Source: Dichetophora obliterata (Eukaryota > Arthropoda > Insecta > Diptera > Sciomyzidae). From it: DNA of 64,000 bases. The stretch covers positions 43,740,193-43,804,192 of the forward strand of contig OY986439.1 of NCBI GenBank assembly GCA_963920525.1. The letters are read 5' to 3'. Position 1 is the stretch's first letter. Each line of letters opens with the position of its first letter. Shown one piece after another: positions 11,851 through 23,879 of the stretch. A model generated the notes under the pieces. It was not told the origin of the DNA and made no database searches. It was given only the letters and a program-made list of their open reading frames with translations. Position numbers and translations under genes: made by a program.

Positions 11851-12757
11851 CAAACGTCTAAATTGTGCACTCAAAATTGTGTCAAAAGCTAAATTCGATT
11901 CGAAAGTTAAAATCGTACTTTGCAAGCTGAATGAATTTAATTTCCTCCCAAAAATTAAATTCGTAGTTTGCAAAAAGAACGAATTTCATTTCCTCCCAAA
12001 AGTTAAATTTGTACTTTGCAATAACAACGAATTTAATTTTGGGAGGAAATTTCGTCCCAAAATTAAATTCGTTCTTAGCAAAAAGTACGAATTTAACTTT
12101 TTGCGTACCAAAAGTATTGGTTGGAGTCTTCGCTAAGTTAGCGTCGGATTGACGAATTTATCTTTACGCACTTAAATAGCTTAAGACTATGTTTTAGCCA
12201 GCCGTGAAGATGTTGTTTAAAATTTTGATTTCTTGGATTTTTTAAATTTTTTCGTAAACTTGAAATTTACGAAATTTTACACATCTATTTAAAAATTTCA
12301 TAACAACCAAGTTATTAAACGTAATCACATAATATTGATGAATTTGCATTAAAGGCTGTTTTACAAAACATTTCAATAGCAAATCATTGCATTTTTTACA
12401 AATTTGAGTTCTAAGTTATTTACTACAATAAGAGCGAAAAATTAAATTTTTCCAACATTAAAATATCACAACACTGGTAATTTTTATCCGATTTTTATAT
12501 TTTATAGCTCATGCTTATGAACAATTAAATAGAAAACGAAGTGCATATCAGTTTTATGCACAAAGTAAGTGTTTATGCGAAAAAATTAAGATATAAGTAA
12601 AAAGTAAAAAAATTTTCATATGTTTTTTAATTTGCCACAAAACGATCAACTCGCGATCATTTGGCGTACTCTTATCAAATTCATATTAAAATATGCTGAT
12701 TTTTATTCCAAACGTCACGTTAATAAGTCATAATTTTCATTTTCTAAAAATTTTAAT

Positions 12758-13253
12758 TTTAATTTTTAAGCAATTGTTATTGGCCAAACTGCTTTGGGAA
12801 CATGTTCTACACACTATAAGCTTTCTAAGAATTAAAAAAAGAAGACATTGTAGTTCGAGTTTCATGTGAACCTGCCCTTAAGAAATTAATTATTTTAAGT
12901 CATCTGTCGATTTAGCCCTTGGTAGCAAAGAAAGCTCATTAAAGCGCTGCTGAATTAGTATTGATCTACACAACCTTTGCAAGGTTAATGTTTTTAACAC
13001 TACATATTTTGAAAAAATATGATTTGAACGTTATGTAAAGAAACATGATTGGAAAAATATTTTTTTATTTATTTTAAATTAATTTCTAAAAAATTGTTTC
13101 CATTATCTGAATCATCTAAATTTGTCTTAATATACTTATGGTTTTTTTTTGTTTTGTAACAGGTTTTCTTTAAGTTTTTTTTTTTCTTATTCACCTCTAA
13201 TTTAATGGGTTGGTACTGTTTTAAAAAAATTTTGGGACATTTTTATATATAAA
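12758..13253. other. AT-rich spacer
   Basis: AT-rich sequence with T-tracts between the fold-back and the next terminal inverted repeat. Nothing recognised. Confidence 0.4.
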
Positions 13254-14254
13254 TAGAGTAGAAGGGGGTAATGTCGTGCACTGGCTTTTTTAGCATAAAA
13301 AATTGAATGATATACCAGCTGTTGGTAAGGTATGGGCCTACTGACCTACAGAGCTCATGCATACAATACTAGCAATATCCATCCCAGCTATCACAAAAAG
13401 GTTGTAAAAGTGTTGCAAAAGAGTTGCCAATGCAGATATAAATCGTAATTGTAACTTAATTACAACTGAAAAAGCAGATATTTTACGCTTATTTTGCAAC
13501 AACTTAGATTGCAATTAGGCAAAAAATGTGTTTTAATAATGTTATAAAAGTGTTGTTGCTACAAGCTCAAGTTGCACGCCACTAGATGAAACATACCTAA
13601 AACATCCAAAAAGTTTTTATTGTGTTATTCTTACGTTACAAATTCTGGTAAAATAACGTGAATGTGACAAATATTTTGTTTTATTGAAGCTATTTTTTGT
13701 TATAATGACAGATTTTTTTAACAAGGAAGTAGTACTGATGGCATAAATATTCCTGATTGAAAAAAATAAGTTCTTAAAAAGTTTTAAAATGTTTTGCATA
13801 CACAATTCGTTAATATAATTTTCATTAAACTAGTGATAATTTTTTGGAGTGTATTTTAAAAGTCAAAGACAAATTGGAATGTAATAAAAAGTTGTGCAAT
13901 TAAATTGAAAGTATGAAGATTTATACACTAAAATTTTACAACAAAGGCCATTTTGTCGGTGAATGTTTGTGTTTGACCTCTAGAAAACTCACACGCCACT
14001 CAAAAAATAAAAATTTTAAAAATAATTTGGAAACAAGAAATATTTCGAATTTTTAATTTCCGCGTAATAATCTTTAATATATAGCTAAAAACATTTTTTT
14101 TAGTTTCTAGTGATATATTGCACTGAAAATTCTAAAATAAAATAATAAATACTTAAGAAAATCGTATTTAAATTAAATTTAAACTCCAATCAAAATTCAT
14201 GTTGTAGAAAAAAATCAAATGTGGCGAGTTTGAAGTTTTTAGACACTTTTTTCC

Positions 14255-14800
14255 AAAGTTCTTGCAACTGAATAATAACCTCAAAACACAGTTCTTGCAA
14301 CTAACAAAATATCAAAAGTTACAAATATTTTTTTAAAGTTATTGCAACTGATTAACAACCTTAATGCAGCATTAACTTACAACAATTTTATTCAAAACTT
14401 CTTGCAACTGAATTATAACTCCAATACAACGTTCATGTAACTAATTACATTGCATAAGTTGCAATGTTTTTTTGTCTTAAGTTCTTGCAACAGAATAATA
14501 ACCTCAATACATCGGTCTTATATCAAGCAAAACTTTATAAGTTGCAATTATGTTTTTTAAACTTGCATCAACTGAATAATAACCTTAATACAGCACAAGT
14601 TTGCTATGATTATTTTTAATGTTCTTGCAACTTAATAAAAACCTCAATTCAACGTTATTTTTCCTGACTACATTTTTTGAGTTATAATAATGTAGCAATA
14701 ATTGTAGCAACTGAATAATAACCTCAATACAGCATAAAGTTGCAATGACTATTTTCAATGTTCTTGTAACTTAATAAAAACTTCATTTCAACCTTCTTCC
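14255..14800. repeat. Degenerate 60-80 bp tandem repeats
   Basis: About eight diverged units, each containing a variant of TTCTTGCAACTGAATAATAA followed by CCTCAATACA. They start near 14261, 14335, 14398, 14481, 14560, 14620, 14695 and 14760. Spacing is irregular, consistent with old tandem duplication inside the inner element. No coding potential. Confidence 0.6.
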
Positions 14801-15081
14801 AACAAAATAAATTCTCATAATTTCACAATGATTCATTGCCATTCATTGAAAAATTTGTTCAATTTGGTAGTCTCGTTGAACGCTGAAATAAAACAAAAAA
14901 GGATTACATGGTAGTAATGGATTTCTTGTGAACAATAAAATATATATTTTGCTTATGGCATTTTAGTGTGTCATAGCAAAATTGGAAACATTTAGTTTCA
15001 CTTAATTCCCCAAAACTTAATAAAAACATCTTCAAACCGAAGTCTTGAACATTTAGTTGTTGTGTCATTGATATAACTTAA

Positions 15082-16179
15082 TCTATAGTAATAAAACTCA
15101 TTTTCTGTTTGTTTGTTTGACCTTTATACAAATCTAAACGGCTCAACGGATTTTGCTCAAACTAGGTACACATATTAAGTGCATTCCAACTTAAAATATT
15201 ACATACTTAGCTTTTGCCACGCCCCCTCTGAAATTTTTCAACTAACGGTAATTTTGTTATTATAAAACTTTTTAGTATCGGAGATTTTTGTGTATTTAAT
15301 TTTAAAAAATTTCTGTTATTTTAACATCAAAAACATTCACATATCTTTAAAATTGGAGAAATTTTCAGTACAACGACTTTTTCGTAAAACATCGTTGCCT
15401 AAGAATAAGAATGAGAAAAAAACGACATGAAAATCAAAGTTTGGTCTTTCGATGCAAATATCTCCGCTGTCCATTAATATATTTCATTCAAATTTTTTTT
15501 TTTGTTCTAAAGTTCAATAAAACCACTTCACAGAAATAGGTTAAACTGTACCGTTAAGTCAGTGTATATATGTTTTATGATTATGTCAAAAAAGGTCCAA
15601 AATATTGACTTTTTACTCAAAAATTGTTCTTGTTGTTAAAATGAAATCAATTAAAAATTGCACATCTGGCTACCTTTCATATGACATAGCATTTATTTGC
15701 AAAAATTCTTCCAGCTAAGCGTAAAAATTATTTTACTGTTTTTGTCATCAACAAAATTTTTTTCGCGAAATTTATTTTTTCCAGAATATTGATTTTATAT
15801 TTTTTACAAAAAAGATAAGTCTCAAAAATAATTTATGTGAAAAAATTACCCTAATATCTCTTTCCAATCAAAAGTTATGGCTAAAAATCTATTTTTTCAT
15901 ACCAGACTATTAATAAAACTTAGTTTTATGTTAAAATTCTCTATATAGTTTGAACATCCCCATTTATCTCTAAGAATGCAGTTGTGTGTCTAGAGTAATT
16001 ACGAACATTTTGGATTATATAAAATCTTCCTTATAGTAATCTACTTCATTTTTGCCTCCCCACTTATATTTAACATGTTTTTACAAAATTCCAAAATTTA
16101 AAAAAAAAATTAAATCGAGAAGTGTATATTAAAATGTTTATATAATATTCTCTCGAGTAACACCGGGTATATCAGCTAG
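15082..16179 (+). mobile_element. Non-autonomous Helitron-like element
   Basis: It starts TCTATAGTAATAAAACTC right after an A, and ends CAGCTAG followed by T. This matches Helitron insertion between A and T with 5'-TC and 3'-CTRR ends and no target duplication. Near the 5' end is the CGGCTCAACGGATTTTGCTC segment common to widespread insect repeats of this kind. A GC-containing segment, ACACCGGGTATATCAG, precedes the 3' end, but a clean terminal hairpin is not obvious. There is no Rep/helicase coding sequence in the 1.1 kb. Confidence 0.55.
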
Positions 16180-17341
16180 TATAATATAATATATATAGTC
16201 GCATCTAGGTTGGTAATTTGTTTTTGCTAAAACATTTTTTATAGGTGCTACAAAAAGAAATGTTGTAATAATGTTAATGTAATGTAAAAAATACTTATTT
16301 TTTCAAAACTTTATGAAACATTTTTACAACAAGTGCATTTATTCGTAACATAATTAACACCGTAGTTTAACTTATTTGCAACAAAACGTATGATTTGCTA
16401 CAAATAACTTATTTAAAACTTTAATGTAACCCATTTGTGACTAAATTTGTTTAAAAAACTGGAATACCACCGAATTATAACATATTTTGTTACAAATAGA
16501 AATCTGTGCTAGCTGGGATGTGTAAAGGCGATATGTGCGACGTTTTTTAAAAATCGCACGTTCTCGGGACGACGAAAGTGTTTTTTTATCGGATCAGAAA
16601 ATTATTTGTCTCGCAGGAAAATATACCAGGTAAGTGTTTTCGTAAAGCAAATTTTCCGCCGAAAAAAAAGATGTATTGTGATCGAAAAAAATGTTTGTTC
16701 TTTACCGATTTGTCGAAGTCAACCTTGAAAACGACCTTTGGGGCAATGTCGTGCATTTGATGTGGGGCAATGTCGTGCACTATACGGAAAAGAAAAGGGA
16801 AGGAAACGCGGTCGCCCTAGTGTACCAAGGGAGTCGTGAAGCCATAACAAAACGCTACAATCAAAATAAAATTTTCCAAAATTTTTTCTCAATGTCAAGC
16901 ACTTTTTGAAAAAATATTGTTTTTCTTTCCGTGTTTCATATAGCAAATTGCCTATTTTCACTTTTCTTTTCATAAAATTGTATTTTTTGATCATATTTCG
17001 GACTTGTGTATATTGCCTTATAATTAACAATAATAAATAAATAAACAATAATGCTATATCTTCTTGAATCGAACCACTACCTATCGTTTTTCACACATTC
17101 TGATACCTTTACAATACAATGCACGACATTACCCCACAAATTTTGAGGGGGGTAATGTCGTGTACATTTTTTTTTTTTTAATTTCTACTAACACGATTTC
17201 ATACTACACGAATATTGTTACACATAAATGTTACCAACCAAATTATCTTTCGATCGGATGCTTACTCGTTGTATTCGCTTGTCATGTACGGCTTTACGAG
17301 CACTTTAAAGTTGAGTGCACGACATTACCCCCTCTACTCTA

Positions 17342-20300
17342 TATATATATTTTTTTTTTTTAGTGTACAACATTTCAAGAGTATTTTGTAAAAATTTCAA
17401 GTAAATCGTGCTGGCGATTCGCTTACCTGAAATTTGCCTGAGATTGGACATCCTAAATGACATCGTTTTACTGTACGGAGCTGGCATTGATAATTCTTTG
17501 TAAGAATAAAAAATTATACTCTTTTATTGATTATTTATTTTTGCTTTTCGATAAAAAAACTTTAAATTGATTTTCTGGAAAACAACAGTTTTTAAGTCTG
17601 CGAACACGATGCCGCAAATCTACTTGACTGATCATTTTGAAATTTTTTACACTATTTAAAAGAAAAAACTTTTCGAGATTACCTCGAGAAACATATTACC
17701 TTTTGAACTAATTTTAAATTTTTTCAGATGATCCGCTAACCTCTAATCGTGTTCACCGCAAAACAACTTTTTTTTTAGGCGCCTCCAGAGAATCGCTGCC
17801 ACGGAATTATTTATTGATAATTTTAAATTATTTTTTTTGCAAATATACTAAAGAAATATATGAAATAAAAACACCAATATTATTCTTATCTTCAAAAAAA
17901 AAAATCATGAAAACGTGCCTTTTCAGCTTTAAACCAGTACCATCTTCTTCAAATACTTTACTGCCTTCAAGAGCGCATTAGCGTCAAACTGCGTAACTTA
18001 ATATTATGTGTCAATTTTAACAACAAGCGCACTTGCTAAACGGATGTCCTTGTCAAGATTATGTCGAAAAAATGCACTACAATAAGCTATTCATACGTAT
18101 ATATACATTGTTTATACTTATATTAAGTTCAACAACAACAAGTTGCTTCTACAACCTCTTATGTGACTTAATCATATGGAGAATGGTCTTGTTTTAAGGG
18201 AATTCGTCAGTATTTTTGCCTTTTATTTTCTTTGAGTTTACATCGTTATTAAGGATAACATTTTCCTTTGAGAATAAGAGACTGCAAATGTTCTTATATT
18301 GTATAAATATTATATTCAGACTTCAACTTATGTCCTTATTTGTATGCTGTATATTTCTTTTACCAACTAGAAGTATTTGCAAAAGATGACTGTCGACCTG
18401 TGGGTCGTTTTTCTGCTGAACATAACATTACCATACATTTGCTTATAAATTAAAGCTGATCTCATACTCACGCTTAAACAGACATATCTACATATGTTGA
18501 ATACTCATTCATGTTCATCATCTCTTCGCTAGTTGAATGCTTATTTAATATCTTATACTGAATATTGTGTTGATAATATTGTTAATTTTCTCACTGTTCT
18601 TTGGATTTTTTTTTTGTTTTTCTTGTACACACAAACACACGCGCATTGGAGTTTTTGCATGGTTTTGTTGTAGGGCATATTTTATTAGTGTGCTTGGCAT
18701 TTTTTTGGTTGTTCTGGCTGTTTAACCACAATCTTAACGTGGGTTTCTTTCGAAATTTTGATGAAAAAAGTTTAACTGAAACAGGTGAAGGATTTTTTTT
18801 TCCTTAATTGAGTTCTAAATGCGTCAAATTTCCTCAAGGGATTAACAAAGAATGAGCAAATTTTTTGTTTTTTTTTTTCTGTATTTTAAGATGTGCCGCA
18901 GGTAATCTTAAATATTATAACAATTTAATTAACATTATTAATGGCAGGAGCAAATTATTTCTTAAATTTAAAAAATGCTGATAAAAACAAAAATACAAAA
19001 CCGTTTAAGGCAGTAAATGAATGTAGGTACTTCAAATAGTCATGCAGTTTTGAACAAAAAAAAAACTCTTAACACTCCAACGCGAATAGAAACATTTCAA
19101 TTTATTAATACAATTTGCATATTGAAACATATCCTTAGCTCTTTCTTAATAAATAGTAAACGTGAGGGATCTGAATGGGTTTCATATCACTACCTAAATG
19201 CTGCTATACATGCTATTCATACAAAATATTTTTCTAGTCATTTGGACTCTCTCGCATTTGCAATATGGAAAAAAGGAAACAAATAGCTGTCAGGATGAAA
19301 ATATTAATTTATTGAAGCGCATTTTTTTCTATTCGAAAAGTAAACGTGACCAATCTGCTTCGCTTGTAAATACAAGAAAAATGCCCTACCTTTAAATATT
19401 TTTTTTCATCCTTAGCTGGTGGCGTTTTTCTACAAGCGTGCATTCATGAGTAAATAGCTAAATAAAAGAGTATAAATATACATTTTTTGCGGTTTAAAAT
19501 TGTTTTTTTTATGCATTTAGGACAATTTTATCTGCAACGTATACAAAATCAAATAAAAATATTAGAACAAAAACCATATCAGCTGGCTTTTAAATATTCA
19601 AAATGTAAATAGTTGTTATTTTAGCAAATATTTACGGACCAAGTTTAAATATCATTGGGATAACCAATAGCTAACAGGAGTTCAGAGCGTGTTGAAGTTA
19701 TCATAAATCAATAACAAGAAACAACAACAAAAAACCACTGCAAACAACAATAAAAATATTTTTCGAGCAGCCACATCCGGTTTATATGCAAGAGCATTTC
19801 CGCTGCTTTATTTATATGCGAGAGTGTGCAATGAACAGTAAGTAAGTAGAAAAAAATAGTGTGCTGTGTGTATGTATGTTTTCTTTATTGGAATAACCCA
19901 GTAGTCCAAGTCCAATGCACGATTTTTCTTTGTCTTTGACGAATCGTGCTAATTCGGTTATACATTTCGTTGACGAATTTCTCATATAAAGTGCCAAATT
20001 CGTGCAATGTTTGAAAACTTTCTCTTTTTGATGAACGAAAATAAGACAGATTTGTTAAAGAATTCTCATCAAAGTCTAACAAGTAAGTTTCTTTAAGAAA
20101 TCAGCACGGCATATTCGTCAACGATGCCGCGGGCTCCAGGGTATGTGTGCCTAAATTTGTATTTGCATATGTGTGCGAAGACCACCTGTTGCTGTTATAG
20201 CTTCTATATGAATTGCAAAGTCAATTTATTTTCGCGGTTAAAAGAGCTCGTTGGAATGAAACAATTTTTAATTTAATCCAGTCTTATATCTACGTGCATA

Positions 20301-20467
20301 AATAAATACTTCTTAAATCATCCGGTACGGGAAATTGGATTCATAAATGTAACTTATTAACAAAAGTAAGCTTACGCCGAATTTTTATACTTTTAATTAT
20401 ACTTTTTTTATTAGAGGAATTCCCGATGTATTAAAATATTTTCAATGTGAAATATTTATTTTTACAG
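17342..20467. other. Long AT-rich stretch, no gene seen
   Basis: About 3.1 kb with scattered short open frames on both strands and A/T-tracts. No transposon ends, exon-like islands or RNA genes could be supported. It could be intron or intergenic DNA. Confidence 0.45.
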
Positions 20468-20569
20468 AAGGAAACCAAAGAGACTAAATTAGTAGAAGAG
20501 GTCCAGCAACTCAATGTTAAATTTATCCCCTCAATCTTAGTGAGGTCCGCAACAGCACCTCACTCATAA
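20468..20569 (+). CDS. Candidate terminal exon of an unidentified host gene
   Basis: A pyrimidine-rich stretch ending ATTTATTTTTACAG precedes an open frame of 33 codons and a TAA at 20567-20569. In phase 0 it reads KETKETKLVEEVQQLNVKF and then a hydrophobic/basic tail ending TAPHS. The other two frames close within a few codons. Base composition is clearly more GC-balanced than the surrounding DNA, and this continues some 80 bases past the stop (CAGCTGCAGCGGCAAGG). The protein is not recognised. It could equally be a chance open island after a cryptic splice site; no upstream exon was located. Confidence 0.35.
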   Translation, partial: KETKETKLVEEVQQLNVKFIPSILVRSATAPHS

Positions 20570-20972
20570 GCGCAGCTGCAGCGGCAAGGCGCCGCCAATT
20601 TCGATGTTTTCTTTTGGGAAGAGCGAAATAGAAATGAAAATGTGTGCACACAAGCGAGCTAGGAATAGGTCCCTTTTTTTAATATTTTTGCTTCATTCTT
20701 CCTTTTATGATCTGAATAATGTTTGTTTATATATTATTTTTTAAAGTTTTGATCATTTCGGATCAAAAAATACTTTAATTAGTTAATCTCAAATTTGATT
20801 AATCAAAAATCTATTTACTCGACTAATCGCAAGACCCCACTTTAACCAAATTTTCCTCGAAAAGTGCTGTTTGAAACCGTAGGACATTATTACACGAAGA
20901 CTATGCTAAGGACTACTACCAAATTTTAATCGTTCGATTCTTATTTTGGAGATATCCTTTAAATACTAATAA
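20570..20972. other. Non-coding stretch
   Basis: A GC-richer first 80 bases, possibly the 3' UTR of the exon candidate at 20468, then AT-rich DNA up to the MITE. No other feature seen. Confidence 0.35.
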
Positions 20973-21173
20973 GTAGGGATCGGATTTTTATGCAAAGCGT
21001 ATAAAAAATTTGTGTCAAAAATCTAAAATATACAAATTTTATGCAAAATTTTAAAACATTTAGATAATATATATGTATTTAATCAATATATTTAGAAAAC
21101 AAACTTGTTGTTGCTATCCTATTTTTACACAGTATTTGATTTAAAAATGATTTTGCATAAAAATCCGATCCCA
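20973..21173. mobile_element. hAT-type MITE (201 bp)
   Basis: An 8 bp duplication ACTAATAA flanks the element at 20965-20972 and 21174-21181. The inverted ends share GGGATCGGATTTTTATGCAA over about 22 bp. An 8 bp duplication and short TIRs are typical of the hAT superfamily. The 201 bp body has no coding capacity, so movement would depend on a transposase supplied elsewhere. Confidence 0.75.
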
Positions 21174-21181
21174 ACTAATAA

Positions 21182-23843
21182 ACAAACAAAAAGTACGCTT
21201 TACGTAACAAGAAAATGGAAGTGGTTTTGGAAAAATCTACAAAGTGTGCACGAATTTTTTATGAAAAAAATTAAATAACAACATAAGAAAAAATCTTTAA
21301 ATCTTAAAAATTTTAGGATACTTATTATTTAAAAAATATATTGTTGCTACTCTATTGGAACAACATATCTTATTTTTCAGAACAAGTAATTAAAATACTA
21401 TTAAAAAAATATGTAGTTGTTGAACAACTTTGAATAATGTTTATTAAGGTTGCACCCACTTTGTTTTTTTTTTATTTGAACAAACATTTGAATTATTTGT
21501 AAAAAATAATTCTTTAGTAAAATACTTTTGACGTAGAACTACGTCTAACAGCGTGGTTTGTATGGGGGTCATTTTCACAAATTTTTTCAAGCACATATAA
21601 GGATTTTAGTTGACGCTTTAGGGTATGCTACAGCCTTTAATATTAATCGTAAAAAGAAAAAAATGTATGCCAACATATCAGTCAGAGCACGAATGAAACG
21701 AATATCTGACTTTGGGTTTTGTCACTTTTATAATAAAGTCACAAAACTGCAAAATTTAAGAAGAAGAAATTCACATATTCGTATGAGAAAAGTTGTACAC
21801 AAGCTGCTTCAGTAGCTGCTTGTGCTCTTGTTATGGTTGTTAGTTTGGTTGTTGTTGTGGTTTTTTTTTTGTGGTTGTGGGCTTGGGTCGCAATCGTGTT
21901 GTTTGTTGTTGTGCTGCTTTTGTTGTTGTTATTAATATATATTTACAATGTACATATATATAATATACACATCACTTTATCAGCTTTCGTTTGTATCGTT
22001 TGTTATTTTATTTTCAGCAAGATAAATACAGTAGAGAATACAATTGCGTGTAGCTTCAGAGCCAATAAATATAATAAATCCGATTATTTATATTATGCAT
22101 TATATTTTTTCCAAATAAAAAATCTATTTTGTTAGCTAAAATTTAAATTTTAAATTACTTTTAAAATATACATGCTGTATATTTTTTGTCTTTTATACAG
22201 GAAAAATAAATAATTCATATTTTTCCGAAATACTTATTTCCATTTATTAAATGTAACTTTGAATTGCATTACGGTTTAAACAACATAAAAATGAACAATA
22301 CAAAAAATTATCACTAAAAGTATCAAACGAAAAATATTATACAAAACAAATTTTTCTTTAAATAATTTTGATTTAGCGTATGCAATGCTTTAAAAGAGTT
22401 TTGAAAGATATAAATAAAAATAAACCACAATTTTTCTCTATTACTGTATAAAAGGAATTCTACGTCTGTATTTACGATACTATCGAAACTGTTTTTTTTT
22501 TTTATTTCACCAATTCGAACTAAAAATTATTCGTATTAAGTTTATTAACATAAGTAAGAATTCACGTTTTCAAACAACAAACAAACATTTTCAAAAAAAG
22601 AAAAATTAATTAAAATCAGAGAACCATTAAAAATTTTTCTGTTTCTTTTGTAAAATTTAATAATAACTTTTTAAAAAGGTTTGTTAGCGTTAAAGTAGTT
22701 AATACAGTTCAGAAATAATTGGATATATCGCATCGATTTTTTGGGAGTTATCTCTGGGATAAATACAAATTTCCAACTTTTATGCTTTTGAATTCATTTT
22801 TAATACGTACTAGACATTCATTTAAATCAATTAGCAACTTATATAAAATCAACTAAATTTCAAGCAGTTGAAAATGTATGTTCCTTCTATGCTAAAAAGT
22901 CAGAAATTCAACCAGTTGTGGTTGTAAAAAACTTTTAAATTAGTTTATTTTCCTACAGGGCAGAATAACATACAGTTCCGTACATACATACACATATTTG
23001 CTCTAAAAAGTTTCTGTTCTAAAATGCTAATCTACAAAGCTTTGTAAGCTTTTTGCCAGCAGCAGCAGCATTAAGAGGTGCTAGTACTATAAGCACACAT
23101 ATAGTAGCTTTACGCGTGCAGCTTTTTGTAGAAGGTTAATCACTTTTCAAAACCATTGATTAAAAGCTTTTCCTTTTCGCCTCTAACAAAAGTTGCATGA
23201 GTTCGCTTTGAATTCAAAAAGCTTTGCTGGACTTTTTCTCCACCTCTCCAGCAGATAGAGCTTTTAGTAAAATTTCACTCCTGAAGTCTCCATCGGACAG
23301 CAGCAACAAAGTGTAAACAACTACTTTTCATGCCTGCATTCAATGGCCGTGTCAACTTTTCCCGTGCGCTCAGTTAACTGTGAACTTTTCCAGAGGAAAA
23401 ACGTTGCTAGCGCACGGAAAAACTTTTCTAATTCCACACCAAGAAAGCATCAAACGAAACGCATTCAGTTATAACGCGCTGTTATTTTTGTTGTTGTTGT
23501 TAGTGCTACTTCTATGTGTGTTGTTGTTATTTCTTGACTGCTCTTACATTACCAGCGTGTTTGTGTAAACAGCTGTGATTGATATTGTGTTGTTGTTGCT
23601 TTTTTTCAACTATATTCTTGGCAGCACAGAGTTAAGAATGAAGAATGTTAAAGAAACCGGAAGTGCGTTGAAGTGAACTGGTGAAAATAAAAGTCATCAA
23701 AACTTGTGCAAAAATCTTTTAACGCGAAATAAATTTGGCTCCTTTTGCTAACGCACACATATGTACGTAGTAAACAGTTTCCGTTTCTTAATGTCGCCGT
23801 GTCGAGAGTGCCAGCTGCTATTCACTGATGTTAATGTGTATTT

Positions 23844-23879
<36 letters not shown>

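Larger units (their letters stand above)
8642..12757. mobile_element. 4.1 kb fold-back-like composite with long imperfect inverted arms
   Basis: Reading inward from the left, the block order is outer end (8642-8664), MITE insertion (8665-9401), arm block A (9402-9951), TTAA-flanked insertion C (9956-10808), block B (10813-11080), then 178 bp repeats meeting the opposite arm near 11345. The right arm repeats these inverted: repeats (about 11345-11850), B' (11852-12171), A' (12181-12722), outer end (about 12731-12757). A and A' share AACGTGACGTTTGG at their edges and align over roughly 540 bp with small differences. No transposase frame is visible. Drosophila FB elements have this architecture (long inverted arms with internal tandem repeats), but the sequence is not one I recognise. 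Confidence 0.75.
13380..16520. mobile_element. Inner inverted-repeat element (CATCCCAGCTA ends)
   Basis: The left end at 13380 reads CATCCCAGCTATCACA. The right end, read inward from 16520, gives CATCCCAGCTAGCACA. Subterminal DNA at both sides is rich in TTGCAAC/GTTGCAA variants (13385-13570 and 16240-16500). The interior holds a degenerate tandem array (14255-14800) and a Helitron-like insertion (15082-16179). No protein-coding frame was found. The superfamily is unknown and no clear target duplication is visible. Confidence 0.5.
13254..17341. mobile_element. Outer TIR element carrying nested insertions
   Basis: The termini match over about 28 bp: TAGAGTAGAAGGGGGTAATG at 13254, and the complement of TAGAGTAGAGGGGG then TAATGTCGTGCAC at 17341. 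Both ends abut TA-rich DNA, so a TA duplication is possible but not provable. The core GGTAATGTCGTGCA recurs, with one or two changes, at 16742, 16763, 17117 (inverted), 17145 and 17308 (inverted), as expected for subterminal binding sites. Subtracting the insertion at 13380-16520 leaves an original element of about 950 bp with no visible transposase. Confidence 0.6.

Noticed and set aside
16578..17363. Several overlapping 60-109 codon frames on both strands
   Set aside because: They overlap in opposite senses across repeated GGTAATGTCGTGCA motifs of a TIR element; no family motif.
21833..22135. 100-codon frame rich in V, L and F
   Set aside because: Produced by a TTG/GTT-rich low-complexity tract; no splice sites or domain.
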